DNA of 64,000 nucleotides from Cryptomeria japonica (taxonomy: Eukaryota; Streptophyta; Pinopsida; Cupressales; Cupressaceae), in NCBI RefSeq assembly GCF_030272615.1, contig NC_081407.1, forward strand, positions 141,116,897 to 141,180,896, given 5' to 3'. This document shows, one piece after another, positions 11,116 through 23,700 of the stretch (positions within the stretch are counted from its first letter, which is position 1; each line of letters opens with the position of its first letter). The translations under genes and the position numbers were made by a program. The notes beneath the pieces are model-generated. The model had not been told where the DNA came from and did no database searches. It saw nothing but the letters and a program-made list of their open reading frames with translations.

Positions 11116-13560
11116 AATACTTAATGTAAGTTTTCCTTTTACGAACTACATCTATTTTTTATTTTTTTAAATATTACTATAGTATTGAAATTTCTTTCTC
11201 CAAATGACAATGTCTTTTTTCAATTCTTTATACTATCAAATAACATTGGCACTTTTTCCTATGACTTTTTATCAAAAATTGTAATCTCAAAATTCAACCA
11301 TTCAAATGTCAATCTTAATGTAAATTTCTTTTCTTCTCACAATTTTCTAATATAAATGTGAAGACATGGACGCACCAATTACATTACTATACTATTCATA
11401 TTTCTTTCTGCAAATGACAATGTACATTTTCAATTCTTTATACTATCAAATAACATTGGTCACTTTTTCCTATGATTTATTATCAACTAGTATATCTATA
11501 TTTTAAAAATATAGGTAAATTATGCCGAGAGATATCTTATAATAGAATGGAATCCGATGATTGCAACAATATTAGCAGTATAGAAGAGTTTCAAAAATAT
11601 GGATAACAATAGAGTTGCTTAAGTATATACTAGCATTAGCATGACCCTGGAATTTAGAATCGTCAAATACTCACAATGCCAAGCCCACTCCTCCACTAAC
11701 CTCTCAAAGCTACTTGACTTTATTGATCATTCCTTTCAAAATATTATGGCACTCTTCCACTATCATTTGAATGTAACGGTTTCATATAGTTGGAGACAAG
11801 TGACGAGGGTTCTATTTTATTTGGAGTAATAAAATAACACCTCCACAAAAATCAAAAGATGACATATTTCATACATTTACATGTCATTTGCATGTCAAAT
11901 TGTTTCAAAATTGAATTTTTGTTTACAGACATTTTGATGTAATTGTAGATACCTCTCGACATAAAAATTATAATTCTAAAGTTCAACTATTCAAATGTTA
12001 ATGTTAATGTAAATTTCTTTGTTTTCACAAGTTCCTTAAAAAATGTCAAGACATGGAGACACCAATTACATTTAGAAGTACCAAAGTGCAAATAGTCATG
12101 AGATAATATTTTGACTATGTCAAAATTATTTTGAAAAAATGGAACTCTATTTGTGGACTTTAATATTGACTTGACTAATTTGTATATATGTTTCAACAAA
12201 CCACAGTTGCTTTAATATTGTCCAAATGCAATATCACACTGTATGATATTTAGATTGATACTTTTCTATAGAAAATTGTGCAAATTCAAAATTTACAAAA
12301 CAAATTTATGTAAAGATATACTTTGTAAGCTACATGTTGTCTCCTATGGTAATATAAACTTTACTTCAACATTAAATTATGTTTTACTAAAATGAACTAG
12401 CATCATTAATTTTATAATAACAATTTCTAAAAGCAATTTAAGCTACCTCTCTTAATCATTTACTTTTGTTAAAAATTCACATTATATGATAAATGTTTAC
12501 TTTCAAAAATAATAAAAAATAAAAAAACAATTATACATTTAATATATTAAGTTTAATTACATATACATATCTATGTAACTCTGAAGGAAACTGCAAGCAT
12601 AAAGTTATTATTATTATTACATTATAGCTATATATAATTATATATGGCTATCAACAAATACATATAACTATATTTAAATAATATATATGTATTCATGGGT
12701 TCATCCCACAATGCAACAGTTGTTGTGACACCGTGTTGAAACGGTTGTCTTGTGTTCGATTCTCATGCAGGTTGGATGGTGTTTCACCCACAACTTGGTA
12801 CACATGTATTCAATGTTCAAGGTGTTAATGCCTTATAAAGTCTTGTAGTGTACGTATCCAGAGAATAACAATAATGCAAAGGACAAGATGATAGAGTCAA
12901 CGAGTAGAATGGAGTGATATAGAGGTGAAGGTGGGAGGTGGACGACGATGGAGTGGAGAAATAAGGAGGCAGTAGAAGATCGACAACATGAGTGGAAGGA
13001 TAAGGAGGCAAGGTGACGAAGCAGGACGAAGGTGGAGCAAAATGATGAAGACAGAGATAGGTGGCAAAAACAAGTACAAAGAGATAAATCATATAGGTGT
13101 TAATACTTCATAAATAAATGTAACCACGGGGAGGGGGTCCCCTAAATGTGACCCTCATTGATTTGTAACTCCAGTCAAAAGCGATTATTGATCCAAAAAA
13201 TAAAGAATATATGTATCCATAATTTAAATTAAACATCATATACTATAAATAAAAATTCATTATATACAAATAATTAAATTTATAATATATTAATCATTAA
13301 TTTACATGCTTTAAATATAAATTAAAATAATATTAATTTATTTTTCTTATATATTCAAATTCCAAATCTTATTAGCTTATATATCTTAATTTAATCTATA
13401 TAAAATTCTTCGAAAATATGAAACTTTAATACTTTCAACGTACTTATATAAACCCTAATAAATTATACAATTGGAAAATTCATCTTATTATTATTATTAT
13501 TTAAATTGTTTTTCTCAAATAGTAAATTTTCCTATGAAATGCACTATGGATGACACCTTA
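11116..13560. other. AT-rich intergenic region with local repeats
   Basis: No gene is seen. It holds the 216-bp repeat (separate entry), ATT and AT runs (12608-12680, 13489-13502), and a purine-rich stretch at about 12870-13080 that creates only a low-complexity open frame on the minus strand. A TATATAAA at about 13443 lies some 580 bp before the next CDS. Its relevance is unknown. Confidence 0.6.
11171..12072 (+). repeat. 216-bp direct repeat, two adjacent copies plus one distant copy
   Basis: A unit starting TACTATAGTATTGAAATTTC at 11171 restarts at 11387 (TACTATACTATTCATATTTC) and runs to about 11490. The second half of the unit (TTCAACCATTCAAATGTCAA through GACATGGACGCACCAATTACA) recurs diverged at about 11950-12072. 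No coding sense was found. It may be a tandem element eroded by point changes. Confidence 0.7.
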
Positions 13561-13876
13561 GACGATTGAAAACGTGGGCCACTTTATTGATCAGGAAAAG
13601 CTCTCGTCCGGAAACAGTCCGCCCGCCAGAAAGTCCATTAACGACCAATCTTCATATACAACCGAAAATCTTTGATGATACACTTTATTATTATCCGCAC
13701 ATACGGATGTTTGGGTATTCCGTATAGAGAGCTAAATTCTGAGAAAACGTGCAGGTGGGGTTATTTCATTACTTTGAATAAATTCCAGTGGATATGAAGT
13801 AAGAGTCCAGTTCTCTGAGCATTACTTTCCCATTGTGTTGAATTTAAACACATCTGGGTTTTTGTGTTCCGCGCTG

Positions 13877-14013
13877 ATGAGATTGCATCGGAAAGGAATT
13901 AGATGTCTTATAAGAGATCTGATACAATTGAAATACTTTGAAGTAGGCGTTAAGGCGTACATCAATCTGTAATTGTTCATCGGGGGTACTGCAACGGACA
14001 TTTAAGCATGTAG
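13877..14013 (+). promoter_or_regulatory. Upstream ORFs in the putative 5' UTR
   Basis: An ATG at 13877 opens a 31-codon frame ending TAA at 13970-13972. A second short frame starts near 13898. A start-stop (ATG TAG) occupies 14008-14013, nine bases before the main ATG. If the transcript starts upstream of 13877, these could lower translation of the main frame. No transcript data are available. Confidence 0.4.
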
Positions 14014-14022
14014 AGCATTTTG

Positions 14023-17000
14023 ATGGTCTTTGTGAGCCCAGAAGACATGACCCAAAGCGGCCTTTCACACTATACTTTGGAATCCTGTACTTTGCAGCTT
14101 AATAATTGGAAGCCGTTTTTACCGTCAGCAGAATACCCAAATTCGGTACCAGAAGCAGCAGTGGTGGCCTGTTCCGATTCATTGTCAAAGCAGAAGCCTA
14201 TTTATCTGAATGGATTAATGGAAATGTTAGGTGCCAAGCCAGAAAATCAGGTGCATATAGCCACTGGTGGCTCTGTAAAGAAACAATGTTTATCTGACAG
14301 AGGATCTCGTAGGAATCTTTGTGATTTTCTTGATATGAACAAGCTGAGTTTGTTAGAGGATGACAGCAAAAGCCCACAGAGCAAATCTCTCAGGATTGAA
14401 AAAACAAGTAATATTGATAGGATTTACCACCGATCAATACCTCCTATATCATTCGCGCATATGGCTAGAAAGAGGAGGAGAAGAGGATCCAGGTCTGGAT
14501 CGGGTAGGAGTAGTGATATAAGCAGGAACAGGATCAATGGGTCTGACCCACCAACAAGAGGTGCTTCTGCAACCTATGCTACTTGCTCAGATTTCCCCAT
14601 TGCTGGAACTGATTCAAGTGGGGAGCTGTTTTACAATGGAGATTGCAATTGGGGATCTGACATGATTATTCCCATGAGTGAAGTAAGAAACCACACAAAA
14701 AGAGAAGGGAAGGATGTCGGAGGAGAGCCCTTTTTCTCGTGGCAGGGTATTGATATTCAGAGCAATGAATCTGGTTATGGGAGTGAACCTGGCTATAGAG
14801 GGGATGCAGAATTTGGGTATGGTGAAGATGGGGTAGGTGATGAATTGGATGAGGAGGAAGATGATGGCCGGATTACATTTTGGGATAATTTAGTTGTATG
14901 TGATTCGGTACTGGGAAATATTCAGCAGTCAAATTTTGACATGTCTGAGGATGATGACCGATCAGCTCTGGAAGGTAATAATTTTTGAACTTTATGTCTT
15001 TTAGGGAAAATGGGGCTGGATGACCTATTAAAGTGTATCTATTTAGATAGAACATTTGTCCAATAATTGTCACGCTTTTTGATTGGTCCATGCAGTTGAG
15101 CATATTAATAAATATTTTATCTCATCCCTACTTAATTTAATTACATCCCTTATGAATTCTTTTTTCCCATGAAGCTTATGGGTGAATTCATAAATGCGAG
15201 TTGGTTCATAGTTGATTTAGAGTTCAAGTTCTCTTATTGTTTGCAATGATTGTAAACCAAAGACAAGTACGTATTAGTGCTATTTGAGGCCTTCTAAATT
15301 CCCCAAGATTTTGCCTTTTGTGAGTAATAAATTTGAGTAGTTTTTGTTAGTCAAATTAGAAGTAATTTTACTCATCAACTACTTATATAAGTAGGGGTAT
15401 TTGCTGCGAAATTCCAAGGTTATTAGAATTTTTAGCTTCTTCTGATATGGAAAAACATGACCGTGCTTCTGTTTGAAAGACAAGTACTCCACTGGTCTCT
15501 TATCTGTTTGAAGCATCAGATCCCTCGTTCAATGTGTCAGAATTCCTGCCTCTGTATGCTGAGTACTCATTTTAGTGTGGAAGGCTTTGATCCAAAATGG
15601 TTTTTGATATGCAACTTATCATTTGATGTACTTAGAGTAATCCATAAGTTTCTCACAAAGCAAACCTGCAAGTTTTAAATCAAATTGTTTGTTCACATGC
15701 ATTATTCTTTCTTATTCCACTGTATCTGACAGGCATTTGAAGATTTCAGATCCCTTGTTCAATGAGTCAAAATCCTCTTCTTTGTAAACTCAATCTTCTT
15801 TGTAAACTCAATCTGGAGTGCAGGGCTTCAATTCAAAATGCTTTTTGATATACAATCGATCATTTGATGCGGCAAAATTTTATCAAACTGAACCTGCAAG
15901 TTATAAATTAGTTGGTACGTTCACATGCAATAATCTTTCTGATAGACCGATGTTTTGTTCCATTCATTTTATGGTCCTCCCGTGGTGAGCAAAGCTCCTT
16001 TTCCAAGGTACAATTGTATTCATATTTTTGTACCAGAAAATCACTATCTGCACGTGCTATGTTAGGGAAAATAGGATTATTGAAAATATTGGACCAATTC
16101 TGGGGTTAAGAACTATTTTGTATAGAAATAGTGTGTGTGCATTGAACACATAACCCACCTTAAATTTTTCCCATTTGGCTAAGTAGTCATCCTTAAAAAG
16201 GCCCTTTTTATGAAGTAAGTAATCTTAGGTCAATTTTACTCAGCAACCGTTGATAAGTAGGAGTATTTTTTGTGAAATTCCTTGCCCTTCTTCTGATATG
16301 GAAAAACTGGCTGTGCTTCTGTTTGAAAGATAAGTAACTCCACTGGCCTCTGATATATTTGAAGCTATCAGATCCCTCCCTCAATGTGTCAGAATCCCTG
16401 TCTTTTTATACTGAGTACTCAGTTTAGAGTGGAAGGCTTCAATTATGGTTTTTGATAAACAATTTATCATTTGATGTACTGAGAGAAATCCACAAGTTTT
16501 GCACAAACCAAACCTGCAAGTTTTAGATTAACTAGTTTGTTCACATGCATTATTCTTTATATTCCACTGGCTCTTATGGGCATTTTAAGATTTCAGACCC
16601 TTCGCTCAATAAGTCAGAATTTTCTTCTTTGTAAACTTAATTTAGAGTGCAGGGCTTTAATTCAAAATGCTTTTTGATATACAATTGATAATCTGATATA
16701 GCAAAATTTTGCACAAACTGAATCTGCAAGTTGTAACTTAATTGGTATACTCACATGCAATAATCTTTCTGATAGATGGATGTTTTGTTTCCATTCATTT
16801 TATGGTCCTTTCATGCTGAGCAAAGCTCCTTTTCTGAGGTACAATTGCATGCAGATTTTTATATCTGAAACTCACTATCGGTACATGCTCTGTTAGGGAA
16901 GATAGGATATTTGAAAATATATGATCAATGCTGGTGCTAGGAACTATTTTGTGTATGAATAATGAGTATGTGTGCATTGAACACATATCCTACCTTCTGT

Positions 17001-18167
17001 ATTTCCCATTTTGCTAAGTAGTCATCCTACACAAGGCCTTTTTTATAAGTACTCCTAGGTAAATTTTACTCTTCAACTACTGATATAAGTAGGAGTGTTT
17101 GCTGTGAAATTCCAAGGTTATAAGAACGTTACCCTTCTTCTGATATGGAAAAACTGACCGTGCGCTTCTGTTTCAAAGACAAATATTCCACTGGATTTGA
17201 AGCTATCAGATCCCTCGCTCAATGTGTCAGAATCCCTACCTTTGTATACTGAGTACTTAATTTAGAGTGGAAGGCTTCAATTCAAAATGATTTTTGGTAT
17301 ACAATCTATCATTTGATGTCTGAGAGTAATTGACAAGTTTTGCACAAACCAAACATGCAAGTTTTAAATTAACTAGTTTGTTCACATGCATTGTCCTTCT
17401 TATTCTCCTGGCTCTGGCGGGCATTTCAAGATTTCATACATCTTGTTTAATGAGTCAGAATCCTCTTCTTTGTGTACTCCACTTAGAGTGCGGGGATTCG
17501 ATTCAAAATGCTGATTGACACACAATTGATCATTTGATGTAGCAAAATTTTGCAGAAATTCAATCTGCAAGTTGTAAATTAGTTGGTATGTTCACATTCA
17601 ATAATCTTTCTGATAGATGTATGTTTTGTTCCATTCATTTTATAGTCCTTCAATGGTGATCAAAGCTCCTTTTCTGGGGTACAATCGTATTCAGATTTCT
17701 ATATCTGAAACTCACTATCTGCATGTGCTCTGTTAGGGAAAATAGGATAATTGAAACTATTTGATCAATGCTGGCATTAGGAACTATTTTGTGTATAAAT
17801 AATGAGTATCACTGTATTTGTGCATTGATCAGATAACCTACCTTAATTATTTCCCATTTGGCTAAGTAGTCGTCCTACACAAGGCCTTGTTAATGAAATA
17901 ATTATTTCCCATTTGGCTAAGTAGACATTAGATGAGGTGCTCTTTTACAAAATAAGTACTGCTACCTATTTTGTTGTTTGGACTTATGCTAGTTTTAGGC
18001 ATGGCTGATTATCTTATAATTTTGAGTTTGCAGATCACATGCAGCTGGTGTGTAAAAATGCTTTACAAGATCAGAAATTGCATCATAGATTCAGACGTAG
18101 AAGGCAGGATTGTAGAATGATGGAGTCACATGGTAACAGGGATTCATTTGCCACTCAAAATAATTAA
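14023..18167 (+). CDS. Plant protein of unknown function, two exons (361 aa)
   Basis: Exon 1 is 14023-14974, the intron 14975-18033 (GAAG|GTAATA to TTTGCAG|ATCAC), exon 2 18034-18167. The split codon gives Asp-318 and the stop is TAA. The start is the ATG at 14023; an in-frame TAG lies 12 bases upstream. The protein is hydrophilic with no signal peptide or membrane segment. A basic cluster ARKRRRRGSRSG near residues 148-159 and RFRRRRQDCR near 336-345 could be nuclear localisation signals. Between them are SSGELFYNGDCNW (about 198-210), ESGYGSEPGYRGDAEFGYG (about 249-267) and an acidic DELDEEEDDGR run. The Gly/Tyr and acidic block looks conserved in type with uncharacterised plant proteins, but I cannot name the family. 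Composition is clearly richer in GC than its surroundings and there is no frame damage, so this is probably a working gene. Confidence 0.82.
15366..17900 (+). repeat. Tandem array of three ~850-bp units inside the intron
   Basis: Units begin at about 15366, 16234 and 17064 with TTTTACTCA/CTTCAAC-type sequence. Each contains CTTCTGATATGGAAAAAC followed by a segment with 'CAGATCCCTC...CAATGTGTCAGAAT'. Later each carries CTGATAGA...CCATTCATTTTAT. Each unit ends near CCCATTTGGCTAAGTAGTC. Periods are about 868 and 830 bp. Each unit also holds an older internal duplication of about 240 bp (CAGATCCCT...TTCACATGCA appears twice per unit). No coding sense. Confidence 0.9.
17903..17931 (+). repeat. Short local duplication at the array end
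   Basis: TTATTTCCCATTTGGCTAAG, already present near 17840-17870, is repeated about 55 bp later at the right edge of the array. It reads as a partial extra unit end. Confidence 0.6.
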
Positions 18168-18258
18168 TTGGGAATTGTAGCATACATAAGCCTTTTTAGC
18201 GAATCTCATTTCTTTTCCAAGGTATGCACACTCAATATTTTCTCAGTTATTCATAAGC

Positions 18259-18264
18259 AATAAA
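18259..18264 (+). terminator. Candidate poly(A) signal
   Basis: AATAAA lies about 92 bases after the TAA stop of the two-exon gene, in a TA-rich setting. It is a plausible near-upstream element for cleavage and polyadenylation. The actual 3' end is unknown. Confidence 0.4.
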
Positions 18265-19814
18265 ATGCTGGGCATCTGATAAAACTAGTCTCACAACGTC
18301 TTTGATCTTAATATCATTTTTAACTAATGTTCAGGAATTTTATATCTTGAGACATTGTTCAAAGCACTTGTTTGCCTTCTATGCCATTAAGAGATTTTTT
18401 TTCTAAATTTTAGTAGTTGATGGTGATTAGGATATTCATGATATTTCTAACGAAGATTTGAAACATCTAGGATTTTTGTTCTAGATGCCTATATAGACAT
18501 CTAATGTAGTCTTCTGTTTTCAGCAGGTTTCAATAGGGATATGACTCACATAAACAATCTTATAGGGGATGTGTAAAATATATGCTATGTGCAAGAAAGA
18601 ATAATATCGGGAGGTCTGCATGTGTCTGGCAGTACTCAAAACTTAGTGCATATGAATTGTTGAATCTTGTACAATTTGTTGACATCTATTCTGCTAATTT
18701 GTAATAAGTTTGGTAAATGCCAATGGAGATACCAAGATTGGACAGAACCAGTAATCCATAGCCAGAAATTAGTGGTTTCCAATGCGTTTAGTCCTATTTT
18801 TTATGAGTGTACTTTGAAGTTTCTTTTAGTATTAATGATGCTTACAATTGCTTATGCATGTTGTGCGGCAAAAGGAAATTTTAGAACCAACAATTATGAT
18901 GTGACATTTCACATCTGTATCTTTATTCCAGATATTTATGCCCAGATGCCATGATTGGACACTATGTTTCTATTTTATGGTGAACACACTTTTAGAATAC
19001 TTCTGCAAAATTTTATCAATTTTGCAGATTGCTGCCTAACATACTCTTACTTATTTGTAATTGTATGTGAAGTTTTCTTTCACAGTTTTGGAAGCCTGCA
19101 AATGAGTTGGAATTCAATGACATACAGATATCCAACATGAATACAGTTCAGATATGCAAGACGTGCATCTTTTTATTGTACCATAATAAACTTAATGCAA
19201 GAGATGAAACTTTTTTAACTGCAAACCATCATCCACAGAGGTCTGGTTTATAAGAAGCATGAATGATCAGTAGAAGATGGTTATACTTATTTTAACAAGA
19301 AACATCCACTGTGGCTTTAACCATAACTTTGATCTATCAGAAGCCAGATTGCTTGTTAACAAATCTAACTTAACAGGGCTTGATTTTACAATTTTCAACA
19401 ACCTAGGTTTGATAAGAGATCAGTGAAACTCTATGTTAAATCTAATGTTCATCCTACATCTTTCCTTGACCAAGATGTTGTATTATCCTAAGACACTATG
19501 TTCAGTAGCAAGGAACTGGAATGAGGAATCCAAACATAGTAGCATTCCATTTACACAGCATTGTAAAAGCATAAGCAGAATTCAATTACCTGGGTTTTAA
19601 AATGGTAAAAACATGGAAAAATTTTAGGAACTAAATAGCAATATATTCAAACTAATTTTGTTATATCATGTCAAATATAGTGCATATAGATTAAAACAGA
19701 TGTTATACATTATAAAGAAAAATGCTGATTACAAAAAGTTGTATAGTACTTTTAAAAAATCTATTGTAGTTTTACGTAAAGAGGGTTTGTGCTTAATATA
19801 AGAAGCTATGTTAC
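18265..19814. other. Intergenic stretch after the two-exon gene
   Basis: AT-rich DNA with no recognisable domain. Open frames at 18667-18954 and 18955-19140 are hydrophobic and lack homology I can recognise. Part may be 3' UTR of the upstream gene. I see no other element boundary here. Confidence 0.5.
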
Positions 19815-20223
19815 TGCTATATACCTAATGATATGATATTATATTGGATCTAGGTAGGTGGAGATGCCAACATGTGGCATGATCCCTTTAGTTATATTGG
19901 GTCATGAATTATATATGGTAATTAAGAGGCCTACATGGGTTTAGTGGTTAAACCCTCCATTATTTTATTCAGAGGAGGTCTATATAAAGAAGGTGAATAT
20001 TGTTGTAAGCACAGGTGTGGAGTATGATATTGTGTTTGGGATGTCTTGGAATGGAGTGGTTTCTTTCATAAGGAGTATTGTACAGTGTTATCCCACCTCA
20101 AAGGTTTATTTTTCTTTGCATATATTGGATATTAGGGCATCTTGGCTCACAAATATCTTGTGTGGTGTATGATCTCTCTTCTACACTGTTTTATTGAAAT
20201 TATTATATGCACGGATCTTACCA
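19815..20223 (+). repeat. 5' LTR of the gypsy-like element
   Basis: 409 bp, TG...CA ends, TATATAAAG box near 19980, followed directly by the PBS region. Confidence 0.85.
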
Positions 20224-20595
20224 AGTGGTATCAAAGCTATGATTTGGGCAAAGGTGAGGATGAAACCTTAATTTTTATATATTTGCTTATATCTTCCAGA
20301 CAACTGCAATTTTTTTTAGCAATTCTTTAACGAAAGTTGGAGGATCAGATAAGGAAGCTATAATCTAAAATTCAGCTTTTGATCATCAATATTGAGTGAA
20401 TTATTTCATTATTATGTTTTTTCATAATTTTGCTCTCCAAGCTGTAAACCAGGGATTTTTTTAATTTTTCTTTTAACATTTTTGAAAAGCTTACAAAAAC
20501 TTATCCAGGGGCTATTATTTGTATTTTTCTTTTTGAGGTTGAAAACATTACCAAATGATTTGATCAAAGTTGGGTATGTAGTAGAAATTTAGAAA

Positions 20596-21190
20596 TGCTA
20601 GTTTCAATGCGAATTCCTATTTTTGATGGATGTGCTAATTGTGTAGAATGGTGGCTGCAATTCGAAAAGGCTCATTCTAGATCTAGATTCTCAATCTTTT
20701 ATTTCTTTGTCACTCGCGTGAAGCAGCTCTTAAATGGAACTATAAGCTAGTTGCAAGCAATTGTTCTTGGAACAACAAATCTTCTTAAAGAGATGAGCTC
20801 CAATGGAAGAAGGGGAAGAAGAAGAAAGAGGAGGAGAAGGAGGAGAAGAGGACAATGAAGAGAAGATTAAGGATAAAATTATATGCATTTTAGCTTCAGG
20901 GAAGGAAGATTCAATCCTTCAAATTCATAGATGTATTCAAAAGGCAAAGGTTATTGTCTTTATAAACCCTAGTAGCAAGTATAACTTCATTAGCATGAAA
21001 TTATCCAAGCAACTATAAGTACAAGCAAAGCAAATCAAAGATAGTCAAATAGAGGATAATGATATTCAAATTTTTGAAGACTTGTAGCTCTCCATGGATA
21101 AATATGTCTCGCATTCGAACATTTGTGCTTTGTATATGGATGGTTGGATATTTCTCTTGGTTATCCTTGGTTAGAATCTTTTGAAATAGT
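20596..21190 (+). pseudogene. Gag/protease remnant of the gypsy-like element
   Basis: Near 20596 the frame reads LVSMRIPIFDG with a following EWWLQFEKAH, typical of plant gypsy gag openings. At 20803-21016 a frame with a Glu-rich stretch runs into INPSSKYNFISMKLSKQL, which corresponds to the retropepsin segment around the catalytic Asp-Ser-Gly. Here the DSG is changed to NPSS, so it would be inactive. Downstream a diverged gypsy protease tail reaches about 21190. No RT or integrase follows. Confidence 0.6.
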
Positions 21191-21790
21191 AAACATTTAT
21201 TTGTAAAAGTTCATGAAGCTTTGTTATAGGAGGAAAAAAGTACATTATAGGGATATAGTACATAATGAAAACCAGAAGTCAAGGTGGAGAAATTTAAGAA
21301 GGTATTGAAGAATGCATCAAAGAATCAAAGGGCAAACAAGAGGAGCCAATATACAGCAAAATAGGAAAAAATTGTTTCCCTTCTAGAGATAGCAAAGGGT
21401 ACAATATATACGTATCCATATCATTGTGAGAGGCAAGAGTTATGGAGGAAACCATCATGGAGGCATGATATTACACAAAATCAACAAGTCAATCAATACG
21501 GATCCACATAGAATCAAGGGAGCAATTACAACAATTAGTGGCATCATAGAAGTAATGGCTATTCATCGTAGAAAAGGATGACATATTATGATGAAGATTG
21601 GAATTAGATGGGTGTAGCAAAGTGTCCATCAAGGACAGATCTAGTTACCATTAAGTTAAAATAATTGAAAGATTACCAATGGATGGTTGGATGATAGGAC
21701 ATGGCATCACATTTATAATGACCTATAGTGGTCTTAGTATTTCGCTTCTTTGCATTTTTTAGGGATGAAACATGTCAAGGAGGGATAGAA

Positions 21791-22203
21791 TGCTATATAC
21801 CTTGGGATATGATATTATGATGCATTTAGATGGATGGCGATGCCAACATGTGGCACATTTCTCTCAAGTTATAATTATATTGGGCTATGAATTATATTAG
21901 GTAATTCAGAGGCCTAAATGGGTTAGTGGTTTACAACTCCATTATTTTATTGGGAGGTCTATATAAAGAAGATGAATATCATTGTAAGCATAGGTGTGGA
22001 GTATGATATTGTGTTTGGGATTCTTGGAGATATAGTGTGGACTTGCTTATTCCATAAGGAGCATTATACGGTGTTATCATACCTTTAGGGTTTCTATATA
22101 CATTGTATTTTAGGGCATCTTGGCCCACAATGATCTCTTTTGTGGTGTATGATATCTCTTCTACATTGTCTTATTGCCATTATCATATCCATGGATCTTA
22201 CCA
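21791..22203 (+). repeat. 3' LTR of the gypsy-like element
   Basis: 413 bp, partner of 19815-20223 across its full length, preceded by the purine tract at 21776-21790. Confidence 0.85.
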
Positions 22204-23141
22204 TTTGCCAGTTCACACAAAAAATCCCTCGGATTTGAGTCTAGTTTATACCTAGTCTGAAGCTGTTGAGGGGGCAGGTAGGGTCCTACAAAATGGACCC
22301 AAATTTGGTTTGGTTTGCTTTCCAGTATACCCAGGTGAATTCAAATCCATTTTGCTGGACCCGAGCAGAACCCACAACATCTCAAGTTTCTTTTCTTACA
22401 ACAGGGCTTCCAATCATCACAAAATTGAGTAGTTATGATAGAGGTCATGAAGAGTAGTGCTTAATGTGGTTGAGAGCTTACCAACGGTAAAAAAAAATGT
22501 AATTATGTTTGTATGGGCAGGGATTTATAGATTGATTAGCATCAACATCAAGATTCCCATTACAAATTGACAGCAAAGGCAGCTATTGGTCCACAACTAT
22601 TGCTTTAACCGCAACTCAGAAATCATCTACCATGCTTCCTCTCATGCATTTTGATCCATTAAAAATTAGTATACTTTCTATCTCTTAATATTTTAAATTA
22701 TGTCCTGGCTCATTCGTAATGTTCAATACTTTAAAATATTTTACTTTTAGAGATAGGTTGTATGGTAGGGGAAGCAAATTGCTAAGAGATTAATTAGAAT
22801 TTTATTTTAAAAAAATGAGAATGTGTGTTTTTGGTCCTCAACTTCTGGGGTACAGCTGAAAGTTTCCCCACTACTTTTGGAGTTTTTCAAGTCATATGTG
22901 TGATAAGGGGCCAGTGCAAGACATCTGCATTTACCAGATTGTTACCAATAAATATTTATACATTTTGCAGGGTAAACAGATCGTGGGAACACCAGGTTAT
23001 TTTAGTGCTACACAATGAATATATATCATGGCATTGAGTTTGACAAATTGACACTGAAGTAGTATTTTTTATTTCTATGGTGGTTTTGTTTCCTAGATGC
23101 ATTCTATGTGGTATTCTGAACTTAATTTCTGTTTTAAGGTA

Positions 23142-23183
<42 letters not shown>

Positions 23184-23592
23184 ATGGATGTTCCCATACA
23201 AATCCAAGCCCTAAAAATTTGTTACCATATCAATGTACCTGAACCCCAATACCCAAACCTGAGCTGGTAGTGTAGATTAAAAACATATGGCTAGCCCTAT
23301 AACAGTAGGCTGTTCTGTTATCAATGAAGCATTACCTAGTATTTTAGGGGCAGCCCTGTGTTTTTTCACCTAAACCCTCTTTAGAGCATAATTCAAAAGA
23401 AAACCTTCATTTTGTTCTAAAATTAACTTTTAAAAGAGATCTACTCGAATGATATTTTAAAGAAAATTTAAAATACCCTAACCCTATACCAAAATGTTAA
23501 ATCCTTCATTGCTTTGTATTTTTGTCTTTAAGTGTAAACATAAGCCAAAAGATATATATACACATTTTTTTTGGTAAAACTCTGGAAATGGC
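22204..23592. repeat. Diverged repeat, left copy (second copy near 25105-26210)
   Basis: Blocks at 22296-22400 and 22960-23280 recur diverged and in the same order at about 25140-25280 and 25950-26200. One example is CATTGAGTTTGACAAATTGA...TTTTTATTTCTATGGTG versus CATTCAAGTTTGACTAAGTG...TTTTTATTTTTATGGTG. The family is unknown. No coding sense is seen apart from chance frames. A (TA)n run lies inside. Confidence 0.5.
23143..23179. repeat. (TA)n microsatellite
   Basis: An uninterrupted TA dinucleotide run of 37 bases. Confidence 0.95.
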
Positions 23593-23700
23593 ATGGCAAA
23601 TGTGATGGGTTGTGATTGTTCACAGTTGATTACGGGTTATTTGAGCATAATGCCACTAAATTTATCCAAATATACTCTTAAATCGAACAACTGTATCATT

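Larger units (their letters stand above)
19815..22203 (+). mobile_element. Short gypsy-like LTR retrotransposon, decayed
   Basis: LTRs of about 410 bp (19815-20223 and 21791-22203) both begin TGCTATATACC and end GATCTTACCA. They are visibly more diverged than the copia LTRs at 3877 and 8318. The 5' LTR is followed by AG and the primer site TGGTATCAAAGC at 20226-20237. The polypurine tract AAGGAGGGATAGAA precedes the 3' LTR. TATATAAAG boxes are present in both LTRs (about 19980 and 21960). Flanks GTTAC and TTTGC are not a clear duplication. The interior is only 1.57 kb and holds gag and protease remnants. Confidence 0.88.

Noticed and set aside
12690-12800. tRNA-derived SINE (box B-like GTTCGATTCTC)
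   Set aside because: No matching box A at the right distance, no target duplication and no A-rich or T-rich tail that I could define.
13437-13460. TATATAAA as the promoter of the gene at 14023
   Set aside because: Lies about 580 bp upstream in AT-rich DNA where such matches are common; without transcript data it cannot be assigned.
18667-19140. Additional exons of the two-exon gene
   Set aside because: Exon 2 already ends with TAA and AATAAA follows; these frames have no splice-consistent join and no homology.
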